NCBI GenBank assembly: GCA_001986395.2
Contig: MQVO02000019.1
Location: 248,001 to 312,000, forward strand
Source of the DNA: Irpex lacteus
Taxonomy: Eukaryota > Basidiomycota > Agaricomycetes > Polyporales > Irpicaceae
Direction of reading: 5' to 3'
Length of the DNA stretch: 64,000 nucleotides
Shown: piece after piece, positions 26,989 to 38,697 of the stretch
Layout of the letters: every line of letters begins with the position of its first letter
How positions within the stretch are numbered: position 1 is the stretch's first letter
The notes under the pieces: model-generated
Seen by the model: the letters and a program-made list of their open reading frames with translations, nothing else
Told to the model about the DNA's origin: nothing
The model's database searches: none
Program-made: the position numbers and the translations under genes

Positions 26989-27275
26989 GAGGGTCGTCAC
27001 TGCCGTACGGCTTGTGTACACTGGCACACTGAACCATTACTATATAACCATCTTAAGTAGTCATTGTACTATGATGCGCAGAGTGGACGGTCATGCGTTA
27101 CATTCGAATATTCGCTTCATCCTCGCCGCCAAACCCCCGTTGTCACATGTCGCACAGCTGCCATGCGCTTGTGACGATAGGAACGCATATATCTCCGCTT
27201 TAGGGGATTTATTTTCGCTCCTGCGGGGCAGTTATTCTCTCCACATCCTATCGGTGTGTGGTCTTATGGACTAAT
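26989..27275. other. MFS 3' flank up to the transposon end
   Basis: No gene recognised. The last three bases before the element (27273-27275, AAT) are repeated directly after its right end. Confidence 0.4.
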
Positions 27276-28687
27276 GGATGCCTACCCGTAAGGCTTTTAG
27301 AATTTAGAGACCTCTAAATTTATATCTCCGCTTGAGTCAACGTTAACGCCCATGCATGATTGGCAGAATCCGTAGATGCCGAATCGATTGCTTAGCGGCA
27401 CAGAGAACAATGAAGCGCTTGCTATCACCGCGGTCACTGCAGCAGCAATTCGACTACTGTCCAGCGTATAGTACCAAGCAGCTCATTGTAGAACACAGTA
27501 AATATAGGGATGAATGGCAGATGGCAGGCCACGGTGAGACGCAATAATTTAAATATTTCCGGGACTATATCGATCAGCTTGCGTAGGGCTCGGGCTGGTA
27601 AAAGGAAACGAGCACTCGTACACAACACATTGCACTGAAAGCGATGTCCGTGAGTCGCGCATCAGAAAGCAATGAATTTATGCACTGAGTTAGTAGACGA
27701 GTGAAAATTTGCTCTATGCAAGGATTGGCCATGGTGGGTCCGAGAGGGAATATGTGAGACCCTTCACCAGCACGGTCAGAGCCGCGCCTCGCACTTGTCA
27801 ACTCTTAGTAGAGAAGTAGGTAACACGTACATTGTATATATACAGCATGTTTACTAATTGTGTATCGCACAGTGTGCGCCGTATGTGAACATGGAATGCG
27901 AGTTGACGAAAACATCCTTCAACTCGGGGGATGCTGCTACGAGCGCACATGATGCGCATGAGTTGTGGGTGTAAGCGCCGGACTGGAGAGCTTGATCTTG
28001 GGTGCACCGCTTGGAGGCATTTCTACCATGCAAGTGAAATTGAATTTGCGGCTTACTTACCTGCGTGTGTTCCGTATTGCCATGCCTTTGTAACAGCGGT
28101 TTATAGACCAGTCGTATCGTTGATATCAACTTGTTGATTTGCGAGCGGGTAGTGTGTGACGCCGATTAGTAAACTTGCCAGCCAGGACGTGGTGTGCGGA
28201 AACTCGATTGTTGCAGCTAAGATCTCATAGGGTATGTCAGAAGTTATTTGACACAATTGATTCTTAGCGTGCTCACCATTCCATGAGTGAATCGGGACAA
28301 GGCATACCTGAGCAGTGTAATTGACAGGTACGGAGAGTGCTTGACCATTCACTTACTGGGGGATGGTATGCACGTATACATAGCCCACAACATCATTCGG
28401 AAGCATATCCCACTCTATACTTAAATACCTTCGTGCCGCAGTGACACCGCCGTGTCTCGATTCCTGAAAGCATGTACTTATCCAACGTCTTGAAGTCAGC
28501 CATCACATAAGTACTGCTGCCAGGAGCCAGCGAACTTACCGCACAGGTTTATTTCTCAACATATCGCGCACTGAAACTCGCTATGTAGCCGCAAAGGAGT
28601 CACCAGGTATACCTACGCGCATGAGAGGTCACCGCTCGAGTACAGATGGCTAAGCGCTTGCATCGAATGAAGTCCTTAAACCTTTGT

Positions 28688-28719
28688 ATCTGGGGAGGCT
28701 TCCGGAGGCCTCCCCAGAT
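28688..28719. repeat. 32-nt near-perfect hairpin palindrome
   Basis: Arms ATCTGGGGAGGC (28688-28699) and GCCTCCCCAGAT (28708-28719) are exact reverse complements separated by 8 bases that themselves contain TCCGGA. It lies inside the 2.2-kb element, 90 bases left of the nested MITE. It may be a structural part of the element. Confidence 0.75.
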
Positions 28720-28809
28720 TCTAGCTTTACGGAGCGTTTTAGACATCGGCGAGTGCGACGGCAAACGGCGGCATTAGTGATGCGCTGATGCCACTGTGGT
28801 TATCTGGAT

Positions 28810-29312
28810 CACCACGGGCAAATGCCGATCAGTGGCTTTCGAAAAGGCGCACAATAACAATCGATTGAGTCAAATAATCGCACAGTCAGAAGCGGTTTTA
28901 ACCCTGCAGTAAAAGCTTGACTTCGTTGTTCTTTCTTGTCATTATTCTCCGGGCTGAGCGGAAGGCTATGGGACCGTCGAAAAACCATCGAAAAGTGATA
29001 ACGTTCGCTGCGAACAAAGGTATACAATCGGCTGGGTAACCATCGGGAGCGATCTGGCGTAACCAATTTTGGGGTGTAGCGAGGGCGTTTCCTTTATGCT
29101 CACTGAAAGGGATCACTTTTCGACGTTTTTTCGCTCACTTTTCGACGGTTCTTCGTGAGGAACAAAGGTTATATGTTTCCTCACACATGAATGTTTTGTG
29201 ATTTTTTCAAATATCTAATTATAAGGCGCTTTATCTACGACACGTTAGGTGTGTGTATCGATGCCTTTCTCGCGGATTTCGGGCGCGCTCTGATCAGCTT
29301 TTGCCCGCGGTG
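28810..29312. mobile_element. 503-bp MITE, copy 2 (inverted relative to copy 1)
   Basis: Reverse-complement copy of 1652-2154 with the same length, the same terminal inverted repeats (CACCACGGGCAAATGCCGAT and its partner) and the same internal ACCGTCGAAAAGTGA palindromes. Scattered substitutions separate the copies. Flanked by GAT on both sides (28807-28809 and 29313-29315), so the insertion is clean. Confidence 0.88.
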
Positions 29313-29469
29313 GATTGTTCGATTATATGAGCAGTCGGCCTATCGGCATGCACTTCTGGCAATAAACCTCAAACCCCGCTAGGAGGGCCCCATCAGACAG
29401 TTTATTCTCCGAAAGCATCTAGAAAACCCTAAATCACTAAAACGCTTACGGGTAGGCATCCAATATGTA

Positions 29470-30511
29470 TACCAACGCTGCTCTTCCTATTTAATGAATA
29501 GTCGGCTATCGCGCTCAGCATTCCTTTGGTGAATGATACCGTGGGTTCTGCTACATTGATCGTGAGTTACATGACAGTAGTTGGACCTAGTAGACCCAAT
29601 CTTCCACTGTTTTCTTCGTGGGTATGTCTTGTGTCATCAGGCGTTCAGAACGAGTTCGCTGTTGAAGGCCATCTTGTATAGCTTCGTAGTAGAAATTATC
29701 TTCGGAGCCGTTCTGAGTATCTCATTAGCGTATGAGTGATTGAGGCCAACATCATCTAAGCCACTTTGTGACCCTTGATTAATGGCAGTGTTCTTCGCGT
29801 TGCTTACCTGCGCTATATGGAATCAAAGCCGTATGGTGTTCGCAATGGTCTTGTTTGGCTATATTCCAGGGTTTGCTTTGAGCCTCGTGAGTAAGAAACG
29901 GATGCTCCCAGTGCCAGTGTGACGTCTTCTAATTTCTTTCCTCATGGACAGCGCACAATCATGATGCTCTCAAAGGACATATCCGATTCTTCTGGAATCA
30001 TGTAAGTTGCCTTCCGCTCGGCCATATAACTGCACCTGAATCTCTGATATATAGACTTGCAGAGGTCCGTCCCGTGGCTCGAGTACGGAGCTCTGGTCCC
30101 CTGCTCCTTCGTGGGATTCGATATACTCGTTCTTGTTTTGACCGTGGTAGGAGTCCGACGCCTCTGAGCGGGAATGACGCACTGGGTATCTTCCTTGTGG
30201 ACTATGGTTCGATTTCCTGCTTCCTCTCCGTGATAGCCACCTGACTGACAGGCTTTCTTGTAGGGGCTTTCTGTGCCATGTATGCATTCAGTTTCGACGA
30301 AGCCGTTCTGAAGAAACAAAATAGTTCAAATACGCACGATAGGCTGCTTCTGATGGTGAATTTGAGCCAGCTGCTCTTTACAACCGTCACGGTACTTGAG
30401 TCCCTCTGCTGCGTCAACGCCATGTTCCTGACGTTTCGTTTACCCAGCTTACCCAGCATGAATCAGCGAATGCAGTCGTATTACTTTTGTGAGTCGGAAT
30501 GCCATTTATAG
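29470..30511 (+). pseudogene. Truncated DUF6533-family membrane protein gene
   Basis: Plus-strand exons match the DUF6533 family in order. The segment just right of the transposon reads LLFLFN and then Glu-stop where the family has NRY. KAILYSFVVEIIFGA follows, then VFFALLTCAIWNQSR, the equivalent of VFFALRTSAIWDCSY at 250-823, and GYIPGFALSL before a GTGAGT donor. PCSFVGFDILVLVLTVVG and a C-terminal helix with ESLCCVNAMFLTFRL come last. The expected first exon with YDYLLT is missing where the element ends, and the NRY site carries a stop. I read it as a pseudogene broken at its 5' end, possibly by the element. Confidence 0.5.
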
Positions 30512-30790
30512 CGCCGCTACAAAGTACCTGGTCATGTTGGATACTCACAATCGCCCCGACATAGATTGTCCTCGGTCCTCGTCTCTCGTTTCATGCTGCA
30601 CCTCAGAGAGACGAGTACTCCAGAGCTGACATACCACGACTAGGTCTACATCGCCGTTGTGACCTAGCAGCAGAGGCTTTGAGACAGCCGACTCCGATCG
30701 TACTGCCGAGACTTTGTATGTGGCCAGGAGGAAAGTGACAGCAAAGGGACTAAACATGAACAATAAGATATACGAGCAGTAGGGACAGTG
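30512..30790. other. Short gap between convergent genes
   Basis: No coding exon recognised between the DUF6533 remnant and the 3' end of the secreted-protein gene. Confidence 0.35.
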
Positions 30791-32384
30791 TTATACCCGA
30801 GTAGCTGCATGGGTAAAGTATTCATCGCCACTTAGGCTAAAGTCCATAAGAGAGATACCGCGAGCGAAGGCTCCATTCGTGCGAAGTTAGCATATAAACG
30901 ACCCGCACGAGAGTCCTCCCTTAATGGCTGGTTGTAAGGTGATAGAGGTCCTATAAGGTGCATGGTCAGGTTTAGCTATGATAATCCGGCAATCGTGGAG
31001 TAGCACTCACGACTTGAGTGAAGTCCGACGGGTTGCCGAGCTGCGAACGCAGAGCGGCAATATCTCCCGTCAGATATAGGCCGCTGCCGGATTTTACAGA
31101 GTAAACTCTTGGGCGACCTGTTCAAGACACTTGTGTCAGTATCTCACACAAAAGCTTTAACTGAATACTCACTGCCGTCGGGATTGACCCACTGGCAAGT
31201 GACAAGGCCGGTCGGAGAGTCGAGGATCCACTGGAAGGACGTTCAGCAAAGCTATTTAAGTGCTCGAGGCGATGGATTATTTACTAACCACCGCAGTTTG
31301 GGCGTATCCGATAGCATATGTGTCATACACGTAGGTTGACGTAGCAGAGCCGGCGGGAGCTACGTTCATGTCGTTATGTCAGAGGGAAGTGACGAAACTG
31401 AAATACGTATTGGCGACGTACTGTTGGCTCTCGTATTTTCTGCTTCCAAGTAGACAGAGTTGCTAAACACCGATCCCGTCAATACATTGAACCGTCGGTA
31501 ATTGGTTATGTCACGTACCCAGGCCCAAGAGTCACTTGAGGGCCAGACCTGATAGCCACCGCACTGAGGCGATAAGGCTACGACGCGTGTCAGAGAGACA
31601 AAGACCAGCAGGATGAAAGCTAGGAATACTGACCGTGCCTGAATGGTCCAGATTCACTGGCTGACTGGACGATGCAGGTACCGTATACGTATAAACCCAC
31701 GGTCCCGAAGCCAGACTGCCATCCGATTCGGTCGTGACACCGTACGCGCCCAGATAACCGACAAAGGTGGCATCGTCACGCTTGACTGGGATGGTAGTGC
31801 CTGTGTTGGTAGTATAAATTCCTACGCGACCGGTCAAACTGTCCAGATTATCAGTCATGCTGTTTGATAACTCGATGAAGACGCAGACTTACACTGTGCC
31901 AGGCGCTGGTGCAGTGGGTGTAGGTGCGGAGGAGCTGCTAGAGGGCGAGGCAGAGGACGACAGCGGGGGAGAAACCGAGGAAGAAGCGCTAGCAGAGGTG
32001 GGTGTCGCAGAGTCGGAGCTGGAGACAGCAGAGGATGGAGCCGAAGTAGGAGTGGCAGAATCGCTGGCAGCGGACGAGGATGGGTCTGAACTAGGAGTGA
32101 CGACACTGGACGAAGTTCCCGGAGTTGTAGGAGTTCCTGAAGGAGCGAGATCGCGCGCAACGTCTAACATACGATGGGAAGTGTTTAGTGGACGGAACGA
32201 CGTGAAGAAGAGAAAGCAACTTACTGAGGCCAGGGTGGAATAGCCGCTTTGGACGGACCAGTGGTTGGCCATGAGCAAGCCTAGCAGCGTTCGTACCAGA
32301 TCGCGTCTGAGCTACATATGCGTCAACTTGAAGGAGTGACAGAGCCAAGAAGGCGAGGAAGAGAGCTTGACGAAGGGGCTGCAT
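30791..32384 (-). CDS. Secreted Ser/Thr/Pro-rich protein, unknown function
   Basis: The start ATG at 32384 begins a clear signal peptide (MQPLRQALFLAFLALSLLQV) cleaved near VDA-YVAQ. Then comes a basic segment with LVRPKRLFHPG and, after an intron, NVARDLAPS followed by about 80 residues of almost pure Ser/Thr/Pro/Ala. Later exons read VMTDNLDSLTGRVGIYT, KRDDATFVGYLGAYG and YTYTVPASSSQPVNLDHSGT. CGGYQVWPSSDSWAW, TYVYDTYAIGYAQTA, FQWILDSPTGLVTCQWVNPD and a final exon ending FSLSGDEYFTHAATRV follow. This architecture recurs among unnamed secreted Agaricomycete proteins; the Ser/Thr linker is probably O-glycosylated. About eight exons, apparently intact. No enzymatic motif is seen. Confidence 0.65.
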
Positions 32385-32901
32385 GGTGACTGTAGCGACA
32401 AAGGTAAAGAGGGACAAGGAAAAGTCAACCAGACCTAAAAGTCGCGAGTGTGCTGATACTCGACGGTTTATAAAGGGGGCGAGACCCGCTATGAATGGTG
32501 TGCCTTACTCTAGCTTTTGTATGACTCTAGATCACTCTATATTTTGACATCGGTGTTTGTGATTGGTCCATGAGCCATACCGCGGAGACGATAGCGCAAT
32601 CAACGCTGTCGGAGCGGGTGAAGAAAGTTGCCACAAGTAATGTGCTATTGCACCCGTCGCGGTCGGGATTGTTGTGATCGGGGCTTGCACGTTGCTACTT
32701 CAGCGTCTATAATGAGTGAGTTTCATGCTTCGAATCTTCCAAGTTCTTTTCAAACCCGAGTCAATTAACGATCCATAATTACTTATCAAACAGGCCCATA
32801 AATACACACGACGATGATACGCAACCAAGCTCGACACCACCTTACAGATAGGTCAGTCTGCAGCTGCGGCGAGATAACTCTGAAGAACCTGAATTAGCAT
32901 T
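32385..32901. other. Promoter region of the secreted-protein gene
   Basis: About 500 bases between two minus-strand genes. A TATA-like TTATAAA (reverse strand CCGTTTATAA area, about 32465-32475) lies about 85 bases upstream of the secreted-protein start. Nothing else recognised. Confidence 0.35.
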
Positions 32902-34003
32902 CTAAACGTCGCATACGCGGACTTCTGGAGAACGTACCTCCCTCTCCGTCAAAAAGTCCAGATACGCCAGTGCGACGGCGATATAGAAGCTAGGATGTAC
33001 ACCTAGGTCTCTCTCCTGCTGCGTGTCCATCTCGAGAATGCCTTGAGTGGAGCTAACCTTCCATGCCGGAGTTCGATCGTGGTAAGTGAGTAACGGTACA
33101 GGCGTAGCTGAGGGTGATGGCCCCGAGCCTGACGGTGTGGAAGTAGCGTTCGGTAACGGGGACAGCGTGAAGGATGAGGAGTGAGAAGGCGCGGAATTCT
33201 TCAGCGCAGACATCATGCGTGCAAAGACAGAAAGCTCCTTCTGCTCGGGGATATGAGCATGGGAATGGGGTGTAAGTATAAACGGGGTAATTTGCTGCTC
33301 CGGCAATGGCGAGGAGAGTTCCGAGAGCTTTGCTTGGACCGACCGCGGTGAGGGGGGTGAGACGCGCAGAACGGGGTTTTGCGGGGGTGTGGGAGGATAA
33401 GAGTGAACGGCAGCGTCGCTGGTCAATGTTGCGTCCGAATCCGACGATCGTCGTGCAGACGATCTCCTTGCGACTGACGAAGGGACGTTCGTACGACAGG
33501 AAAATACCAAAGCCGCGTCGCTGTGATATGGAGATGATGAGGGTGCAGGAGTCAGAGAAATGAAAGACCCTGGCGGGAAGGAGGGCGACCGCAGTCGGAT
33601 GTACCAACCCTGAACTGGCTTGTGTATGGTCCATTGAATCGTGGACGTAACATTATTCTGCCTCGAGAAAGCCAAATTTAGTGGCGGCTACGCGTGTGTG
33701 TGTGTTGAGACGGCATACCACTACGTTCTCGACGATCTCGTCTTCAGCCAAATATCGTTCCTAGATACGAGACGATCTTCTGCGTGACGCGACAAGCCAT
33801 GACAAAAGACCAACATACATGCCTTGTACCACAGCACTTTTTCCGTGCCCTCTTGCAAGACATTCAATCGCATGTCTGAGAGGACGTCTGAGCTGGATGG
33901 CGACGCTTCAGATGTGCACATGGAGTCGGAGTCGGTGTATATACCTTTGGACGGTATACCTTACGAGGTCATCGTTTTGAACACGAGGATCTGCTGCGTG
34001 CAT
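32902..34003 (-). CDS. Conserved-looking basidiomycete protein, unknown function
   Basis: The main exon (about 33650-32902) starts after a GGCAG acceptor with NNVTSTIQWTIHKPVQGWYI. It then runs through a Ser/Pro-rich middle to PSFYIAVALAYLDFLTERE near the C-terminus. Upstream exons appear to be ERYLAEDEIVEN (before donor GTAGTG) and a segment ending EGTEKVLWYK. The start is uncertain: ATG at 34003 or the in-frame ATG at 33873. I recognise no catalytic family. The ordered start and end with a disordered middle suggest a scaffold or regulatory protein. It is divergent from the Kin4-like kinase. Confidence 0.5.
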
Positions 34004-34401
34004 TTTTGTCTGCAAACACAACAAAAATCAGTACAGCTTCGAGAGCAAGGGTTGGAGGAAACCTGAGTGGCAGTACTGTGACAGTGGCGGTTACTACACA
34101 CGTGGCCATCATCATGTCTGATTAGTCAGCAGCTTCATTGCCTAATCGGGCTACGTTCGCAATCACGACTTGTTGTCCGCCTTTCGTTTCTCTCCAACCA
34201 CCGCCACTACTGTCGGCGACGACAGGCTCACGTCGAGCTAGGTCTCCTAGAGGCATCTCAGGTAACGAAACTCATCAAATGTATGCTCAGTCGTCCAGCT
34301 AAAGCCACGTTTCTACAGATTCTTAACGGCCGCCTGGTTACCACGTCTTCTTGCAACCAACACCCCTACTTCCACCATCCCATCTCATTATCCAACCCAT
34401 C

Positions 34402-37400
34402 ATGGATCCGTTTACTGCGAATCTGCAAGTACCGGACGCCAGCGCTGGCCCCTCCCGCTCGACTCGGCCAGCTTCAGTTCAACCAACGACGTCCCCCTCC
34501 GCATCAACAAACAGCAGAAAACGCGCCTCTCATTCTGTAGTTTCTGAAAGGGAACAACAGGACGACCAACCAGCTTATCGTGATGTTTACTCGCATCCTG
34601 CAGCCGTCGAATATGCTATGGCTCATCCTCGGCGGGCGATTCCCAAGTTCGGGCCGTATCTGCTGCTAAGGACGCTGGGCGAGGGCGAGTTCGGAAAGGT
34701 CAAGCTGGGCCTGCACGTGAAGTGGGGTGAGGAAGTAGCGGTGAAGCTTATACGACGTAACATTGAGTCGTCAGTCAGAATGAGTAAAGTCGAGCGGGAA
34801 ATCGCCGTATTATATGTGCGTGTGTCGTATGTTGAAACCGCAGAACAGTCACTGATACACCCTACAGAAGCTGCAACACCCCAATATCGTGCATTTATAC
34901 GATAAACTTGAGACGGAGAAGTATATCGGAATTATCCTCGAGTATGCGTCCGGCGGAGAGTTATTCGACCACATCCTCGCGCACCGATACCTCAGGGAGA
35001 AAGACGCGTGCAAACTCTTCTGTCAGCTCGTCTCGGGCGTGTGGTACATGCACCAGAAGAAGATTGTTCATCGTGACCTCAAGTTGGAGAATCTGCTGCT
35101 TGACCGGAACCGCAATGTCATCATCACGGATTTCGGATTTGCCAACGAGTTCGAACACCGTTCGGACGACCTCATGCAGACTAGCTGTGGATCACCATGT
35201 TACGCAGCTCCGGAACTTGTTATCTCAGACGGTCTCTATGTCGGCTCGGCAGTCGATATTTGGTCTTGCGGTGTCATCCTCTACGCTATGCTTGCTGGCT
35301 ACCTTCCCTTCGACGACGATCCCGCCAATCCCGACGGTGATAACATCAATTTGTTGTACAAGTACATCGTCAATACGCCTCTCTCTTTCCCCGACTACAT
35401 TTCTGCCGAAGCCCGCGATCTCTTGTCTATGATGCTCGTCCCGGATCCGGCGCGTCGCGCAGACCTGCCTGCCATCATGCAACACCCGTGGGTCGCGCCT
35501 TGTGCACATATCTTCACCAAGAGCGTGGATGAGCTGGAGCAGATTGCCATGGAACAGCACCACCAGAAACGACTCGCGGCCCAGAGGCAGAGGAAGCAAG
35601 CCGCGGCGGAAGCCAATGCGAGCAAGATCACTCGAACTCACAGCGCTGCTGTCAACGGCTCGTCTCACCATTCTTCCAGAAGTCACCGTGGACAGCCGGA
35701 ATACTTGTACGAAACCTCGGGCGATCAGTCAGTGTATTCGACTTCCTCGCCTGTATCCTCTCGCAGAGGTGTCAGCTCTGCGATTGTTTTGCCCACCTCA
35801 CCTGCCATGTCTGTGGACGATGATCCATTCGCACCGACACCGACACAAGAGGGCCCTTCTGCTGCTCTTCCTGCATCCTCGCCGCAAGTCAACGGGCGGG
35901 ATGTAGATGCTCGGGCTCGTAAGGGCAGTGAGAGCAGAATTCCAGTACCTACCAGCACTGCACCAGTCAAAATGTCTCCTGACAGCAAGAAGAAGGGTGG
36001 CTTCCGGCATACCATCCAAGTCGAATATGGCGAGTCCGACAATCAGCCCCAGCAGACGCAAGCCGTGGAGCCCATACAGCCTAGACGCTCAAGTTCTGTT
36101 CGTGCGTCAGAAAAGAACGGTCAGCCGGAACGGAAGACCAGCACGAGGAAACCTGCACCAGAGGTCGATGCGGACACCTCGAAGCCTCTGCCTGTCGCGC
36201 CTATTGCTACACCTCAGAAGGAGCAGGTTCCGCCACAGCTGCAGACACCGAGCAAAAGCGAGCCTGCAGAACCGGTGGTGGCTATCGAGGTTACCAGCCC
36301 ACCTACTTCTCCGCCTGTCGAAGAGAAAAGCTCTCATGCACAGTCAGGCACTACGTCATCAACTGGTTCGGGTTCCTCGTCGCGTGGTCGCCATAAGCGT
36401 GGTTTGTCGCTCGACAAAATGGGCATATCGAAGATCTTCGGAAACGGTGCCGACACGCAGGCTCAAGCCAATGGCGCCGTATCTCGAACTGCATCGCAGA
36501 AATCGTCAGTTGCTCGCTCATCCTCCAGGGATACTGTTACTGCGTCGAACGCCGATGTCAACAGACGACCGTCGACTCTCCAGGTTCCCGTTACTCCCTC
36601 GACGCCTGCCGCCGACCAGTCTCTCCTCAGCCCTGACACGGCCGCAAGCACGAAGAAGACGAGACGTAATACCCTCACAGTCATGGTTGACCCCTTCCGT
36701 TCGTCAATTCGACAACGTACCAAGGGCCGTGTCGCCACAGATACGTCTATCACTCAAGAGAAGACGTCTTCCATCGAGAAGGAGAAGTCATCTAGCTCAG
36801 CAGAGGCAACTCCCCAGGCGCCCAAGAAGGAGTCTGTGCTGCCCGGCACACCGCTTGCGCCTCGTCCGGACGTCAGTGCCGTTCCAGCATCGACTGCGAA
36901 GGCGAACAAGGTCATGGCGTGGTTCAGGCTCAGAAGCAAGGGCAAGGCTCCTCCGGAATTACCTGAGGAGAGCGAGAAGCTGCCCGAAGCCCCCAAGTCG
37001 GAGCAACCTAAGCTGTCGGTCAACCCTGCTGCCGGCGCCTCGTCGAGCACTGTTGGCTTTGGCACGACGCCAATCTCCGAAAAACTCATCCGCTCCCCGT
37101 GGTCTGCCCACCCTCCTCGCTCAGCAACCGAAAACGCGGAGAGGGGCTTCGCGGCGACTGTGTTCGGACGTGTTGGAGGTGGTGGATCTTCTTCTCCGGT
37201 CATTCCGAAGGGAACGATTCGTGTTCATCATGGTGCGGTGGACCAGACGACGATTACGACGAGCCCGCCGCCAGAGGTTATGAAACATGTGCGGAAGGTG
37301 TTGGAGGATATGGGTGTGGACATTCAAGTAGAGGCAGAGTACAAGTATCGGTGTGTCAGGCCCAAGAGGCGAAGAGCTGCTGGGGTGGGTTCGCAGTCTG

Positions 37401-37936
37401 CAGGTGGACTCACGGCCTTTGCGATGGCTGGATCCGCTGCGTCGAACGGGGTAAGTCTTCACCAGCGTTTTGTCAGGGCACAATTTCTTAGAATGTTTCA
37501 TAGGTCGACAAACGTGGTCTTCCCGCACCTCAGGTGCACAACTCGTTCGGTGCTTCAACCGGTGGGATGCTGAGGGGCTTACTCATGCGTCGCCAGTCGG
37601 CACAGATGGCAACTGCGGGCCATCCTGATCCTGATAGCCCAGAAGCTGTTCTTGCAGCTGCGGCTCCCGCTGTCGATGCTCCTGCTGTCGTGACTGGAGA
37701 GCCTATTTATGGAAACACTTCGCAAGACCAAGGTGATGAGGTTCGCTTCAACGTCGAACTGACTCGTCTCGATCGTTTGGACGATACGTACAGTCTGGAC
37801 ATTCGTAGGCTGAAGGGGAACCTGAGGAGTTACAAGTTCCTCTACGATACGCTGCGAGAGTGAGTTCCTTTGCGCTGTGTTATTAGAGTTTCCACCAACT
37901 ATCTTTGCTTTCAGGCGTGCCGACCTGCAACGGTAA
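34402..37936 (+). CDS. kin4: Kin4-like Ser/Thr protein kinase (CAMKL) with KA1-type C-terminus
   Basis: Exons 34402-34815, 34868-37450, 37504-37859 and 37915-37936 join to exactly 1124 residues. A disordered N-terminus leads to the kinase domain: FGPYLLLRTLGEGEFGKVKL (glycine loop), VAVKLIRR (ATP Lys), HRDLKLENLLLD (catalytic loop), ITDFGFANEF (DFG) and the activation-loop TSCGSPCYAAPELV. These match budding-yeast Kin4/Frk1 closely, a spindle-position checkpoint kinase family. About 600 residues of Ser/Pro-rich disorder follow, including HKRGLSLDKMGISKIFG. A second conserved block has GTIRVHHGAVDQTTI and VLEDMGVDIQVEAEYKYRC. The C-terminal VRFNVELTRLDRLDDTYSLD to SYKFLYDTLRERADLQR resembles a KA1 membrane-binding domain. 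Cellular role is by family analogy. Confidence 0.9.
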
Positions 37937-38697
37937 TAAGTCTGTAATTGACCCACATGCTCTCCGTCGTCTTTTGTGAACGCGTCTCGGCAGACTCTTC
38001 ACTTTATACCATCCTAATCCAGACGTTGACATCATATTCACCGCTCATCCAATTGTCTTCTCTTCAGTCCTCCAACCCACGTGTATTTTACACGAATCTC
38101 CAAATTTCTGGCCTGGCCATCCGTCCTGACTTTGTCCCAGCTCATTGGCATAAGTCTTCCTGCTCGTCAAACATCTGGAATGCTTTTTGTCCTGGAGGAT
38201 CTTACATAGTACCTGGTCGCTTTTCTTTCTTATTTTCCTTTCTCTCGCCTTCGGCTGTCTTCTCGAGCACCGTGCGTTATAGTTTCCGTTTCCTCCTGTT
38301 CCTTTCTACACATGGCGTAGTAGTATTCACCTAGTCCCATCCGTGTTATCAATGTATCATTCTCTCTAACTTGAACTAAACCATCTAAGTATCGTGTTGA
38401 TCGTACTCGGTGTCTGCACGATGTCCTTCAAGTGTATGTATATATTCGAATCCGATAGCTACTTACTAATGTTCGCGGTCTGCTTGCAAGGTCAAAACGA
38501 TCGTGCGGTGTTGACTAACTTTGCCGAAACTATACATAAATTACCAAGCTCAGCGTTGAGAACAAAGGATCGAGAAGTAGCAAAGAACTTGAAACTACGC
38601 ATGCATACGTTCAATATATGGCAGGCTGAGACAATCGAAATACGGTATCGCGACGAGAGTATTGTCTCTCTATAATGGTATGTTCCCTTGAAAGGTA
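37937..38697. other. Kinase 3' flank, no gene recognised
   Basis: Pyrimidine-rich sequence (38200-38310) typical of a transcript end, then AT-rich sequence up to the MITE. Short open frames here carry no family features. Confidence 0.4.

Larger units (their letters stand above)
27276..29461. mobile_element. 2.2-kb non-autonomous TIR element with nested MITE
   Basis: The left end GGATGCCTACCCGTAAG is repeated inverted at the right end (29445-29461). The inverted match continues with gaps into TTTAG and an ATTTAG-type stretch, about 35 bases in all. AAT flanks both sides (27273-27275 and 29462-29464), consistent with a 3-bp target duplication. No transposase-like frame is visible. A 503-bp MITE sits inside at 28810-29312 with its own GAT duplication, so it entered later. 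The right end abuts a truncated DUF6533 gene. Confidence 0.7.

Noticed and set aside
31857..32243. 128-codon acidic plus-strand frame (Glu/Val/Ala repeats)
   Set aside because: Exact antisense of the Ser/Thr/Pro-rich linker of the secreted-protein gene, whose signal peptide and splice sites are on the minus strand.
35907..37283. 458-codon open frame overlapping the kinase gene in another frame
   Set aside because: It is Arg/Ser/Leu-rich shadow coding caused by the GC-rich, Ser/Pro-rich kinase tail; no domain, and it lies entirely within the real exon.
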